Shown here: positions 62,655 through 64,000 of the stretch, piece after piece | How positions within the stretch are numbered: position 1 is the first letter of the stretch | Layout: each line of letters begins with the position of its first letter | The notes under the pieces: generated by a model | What the model was told of the DNA's origin: nothing | Seen by the model: only the letters and a program-made list of their open reading frames with translations | Database searches by the model: none | Made by a program: the position numbers and the translations under genes | Source of the DNA: Pyrodictium sp. | GTDB lineage: Archaea > Thermoproteota > Thermoprotei_A > Sulfolobales > Pyrodictiaceae | NCBI GenBank assembly: GCA_013540595.1 | Contig: JABXKE010000002.1 | Coordinates: 1,262,001 to 1,326,000 of the forward strand | Direction of reading: 5' to 3' | DNA length: 64,000 bases

Positions 62655-63443
62655 ATGCGGGTGTCTGGCTTGGGCTTGAAGAGGATAGGATTAGATGACG
62701 TTGAGCGCTTGTTCTATCCCGTTGTGCCAGTTGTCGTGACTGCAGAGTATGGCGGAAGGATTGGCGGGATGTTTGCTGCGTGGTGGAGTCAAGTGTCCTT
62801 TAAGCCTCTCCTTGTTGGTGTTGCTATAGCGCCTGAGAGGTATACGTATAAGCTTGTAAAGTCTTCGGGTGTCTTCGCACTGAACTTCTTGGATTTTAGT
62901 AGGGTTGACTCTGCACCCTTTATTGGTGATGTTTCTGCAAGGTTTCTGCCCGACAAGCTGGAGAAGGCTGGTTTAAAGGTCTTTAAGGGGAAGGCTCTTG
63001 GGGCGCCCATAATTGAGGATGCTGCAGCGGCAGTTGAAGTTAAGCTTGTGAAGGTTGTTGAGCTAGGAGATCATGATTGGTTTGTGGGCGAGGTAGTTGC
63101 GGCTTATGCTATAGAAGACTTTGATGGTGTCTGGAGGCTTGAGAGGTATAAGCCGCTCTTCTATCTTGGCAGAACAAAAAGGCCCCAGCCTGTGCGCCGC
63201 ATCTACCTTACAGCGTCTGGCTGGGAGAGAGTTGAGATAGATTTTGCACCAGGCGAGCTAGCAAGATACGATAAGCAGCGGAAAGAGGTTCTCAATAAGG
63301 TACTCAAGATTGTCGAAAATGCTGAGAGTAGAGAGGATGCTCTTAGGGAGATACGTAGGGTCCTTGAGGAGCATGGGTTAGAGGCTGATGACGCTATACT
63401 ATACTATGAAGAAGCTATCCGTAGGCTAGGGAGAAAGCAGTAA
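62655..63443 (+). CDS. Flavin reductase-like (FMN split barrel) protein
   Basis: 262 residues. The N-terminal 175 match the flavin reductase-like domain: VVPVVVTAEYGGRIGGMFAAWWSQVSFKPLLVGVAIAP, then ALNFLDFS and KPLFYLG. A helical tail of about 70 residues (LARYDKQRKEVLNKVLKIVENAE) is appended. It binds FMN and may reduce flavin or other small molecules. The start at ATG 62655 is likely. It is convergent with hemA. Confidence 0.8.
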   Translation: MRVSGLGLKRIGLDDVERLFYPVVPVVVTAEYGGRIGGMFAAWWSQVSFKPLLVGVAIAPERYTYKLVKSSGVFALNFLDFSRVDSAPFIGDVSARFLPDKLEKAGLKVFKGKALGAPIIEDAAAAVEVKLVKVVELGDHDWFVGEVVAAYAIEDFDGVWRLERYKPLFYLGRTKRPQPVRRIYLTASGWERVEIDFAPGELARYDKQRKEVLNKVLKIVENAESREDALREIRRVLEEHGLEADDAILYYEEAIRRLGRKQ

Positions 63444-63454
63444 TTGCGAAGGAG

Positions 63455-64000
63455 CTAGCGTTTTAGGTTTATCATGTATCTTTTCTTTAACTCGTTCTGA
63501 AACTTCTTTACAAGCTCTCCTAGGATTTCTGGTGAACCATTAACAGCTACCTCGTGTGCATAGAGTATTAATGGGCGCAGGAGCTTCTTTGTAAGACTCT
63601 GAGCAAAGTCCTGCAACACCTCTTCTATCTCATTGTCATCTCTACCTATAATGTTCTTGAGTCTTACAACAAGTTCTTCGAGTTCCTCGCGTGTGACATG
63701 GTTAGCGTAGTCCATAAATGCTGCTATTGCTTCGTCCGCTGTACGACGCTTCCATGCCCTCTCAAAGACCTTGAGTTGTTCCTCTATTATCGATTCCACC
63801 TTGGGTACCTCCTTGAGCCTACGCTCTATAGTCTCTTTTACCACTCTCTCAATACCACTTAGACCTATGTATCCTATGTGGCTTGGTACCGGATGCTCAA
63901 CAGCAGGAGGGTTAGACACGTCTACAACTAGAACTCCTTGACGCATTTTATCTAGCTGGCTGCGCTTAATGATAGGCTCCTCAACTGTGATAGCAACAAA
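63455..64000 (-). CDS. hemA: Glutamyl-tRNA reductase, 3' part
   Basis: The frame runs off the right edge, so the N-terminal catalytic domain lies outside. The visible 181 residues start in the NADPH domain (VAITVEEPIIKRSQ, RQGVLVVDVSNPPAVE). The long dimerisation helices of GluTR follow (ERRLKEVPKVESIIEEQ, FMDYANHVTREELEELV, FAQSLTKKLLRPLILYAHE). It reduces glutamyl-tRNA to glutamate semialdehyde, the first step of heme and related tetrapyrroles. That suits an organism with many c hemes. Confidence 0.88.
   Translation of the reverse strand, partial: FVAITVEEPIIKRSQLDKMRQGVLVVDVSNPPAVEHPVPSHIGYIGLSGIERVVKETIERRLKEVPKVESIIEEQLKVFERAWKRRTADEAIAAFMDYANHVTREELEELVVRLKNIIGRDDNEIEEVLQDFAQSLTKKLLRPLILYAHEVAVNGSPEILGELVKKFQNELKKRYMINLKR

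Noticed and set aside
1-64000. CRISPR arrays, IS transposases, rRNA genes
   Set aside because: None seen; no regular spacer-repeat pattern, no transposase or rRNA sequence recognised.

Overview
The window looks like a hyperthermophilic crenarchaeon, most likely of the Pyrodictiaceae (Pyrodictium/Hyperthermus/Pyrolobus group). Evidence: a CdvA-type cell division protein, archaeal PCNA, GGPP synthase with geranylgeranyl reductase, an archaeal CCA-adding enzyme, TrmI, Tsr3, ferredoxin-linked oxidoreductases (Por, AOR), superoxide reductase, TATA/BRE promoters, ATGA-coupled genes, frequent GTG/TTG starts, and a tRNA-Leu(GAG). The genus assignment is inference.

Layout. 1-6 kb: 3' end of cdvA, an MBL hydrolase, a 5'-truncated amidohydrolase, an RNA m5C methyltransferase and an archaeal ATPase truncated tail to tail, and an EamA transporter. 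6-10 kb: porGDAB operon and a divergent superoxide reductase, both with inverted repeats at the promoter. 10-12 kb: small hypotheticals. 12-22.5 kb: a cytochrome c region with CcmE, CcmF, a thioredoxin/cytochrome c/CcdA fusion, an HTH_10 regulator, a membrane metallopeptidase, and an octaheme HAO-like cytochrome on a coiled-coil stalk. 22.7-24.7 kb: two nucleoside-type ABC permeases, one cut at its 5' end and abutting the tail of a lost ATP-grasp gene. 24.9-36.6 kb: PCNA, lipid genes, tRNA and RNA processing genes, A-ATPase C/H-like subunits, TrmI and two structured RNA candidates. 36.7-49 kb: AP endonuclease-like protein, ferritin-like protein, M48 peptidase, MscS-like protein, ACT-MgtE fusion, sugar nucleotidyltransferase, DUF1646 transporter, AOR. 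49-58.8 kb: complete pyr operon (pyrF-E-B-I-K-C-D), then nadA-nadC-nadX and an aldo/keto reductase. 58.8-59.7 kb: a long AT-rich non-coding stretch. 59.7-64 kb: acetamidase, a decayed archaeal ATPase pseudogene, a flavin reductase-like protein, and the 3' part of hemA.

How genes work together. The cytochrome block holds most of what is needed to make and place an extracytoplasmic octaheme reductase: heme chaperone, heme lyase, thiol-reducing relay, regulator and enzyme. Por feeds acetyl-CoA and reduced ferredoxin metabolism beside superoxide defence. The pyr and nad blocks are compact pathway operons.

The most unusual signal is structural. At least four places (about 1258, 4155, 24545 and 33275) show a gene body ending abruptly, where recognisable homology stops and unrelated sequence or an opposing gene remnant begins. 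A further ATPase gene (61126-62589) has decayed by frameshifts. The pattern suggests repeated deletion, or joins made during assembly. The strongest candidates for new biology are the stalked octaheme cytochrome with its three-domain maturation fusion, and the two structured RNAs.
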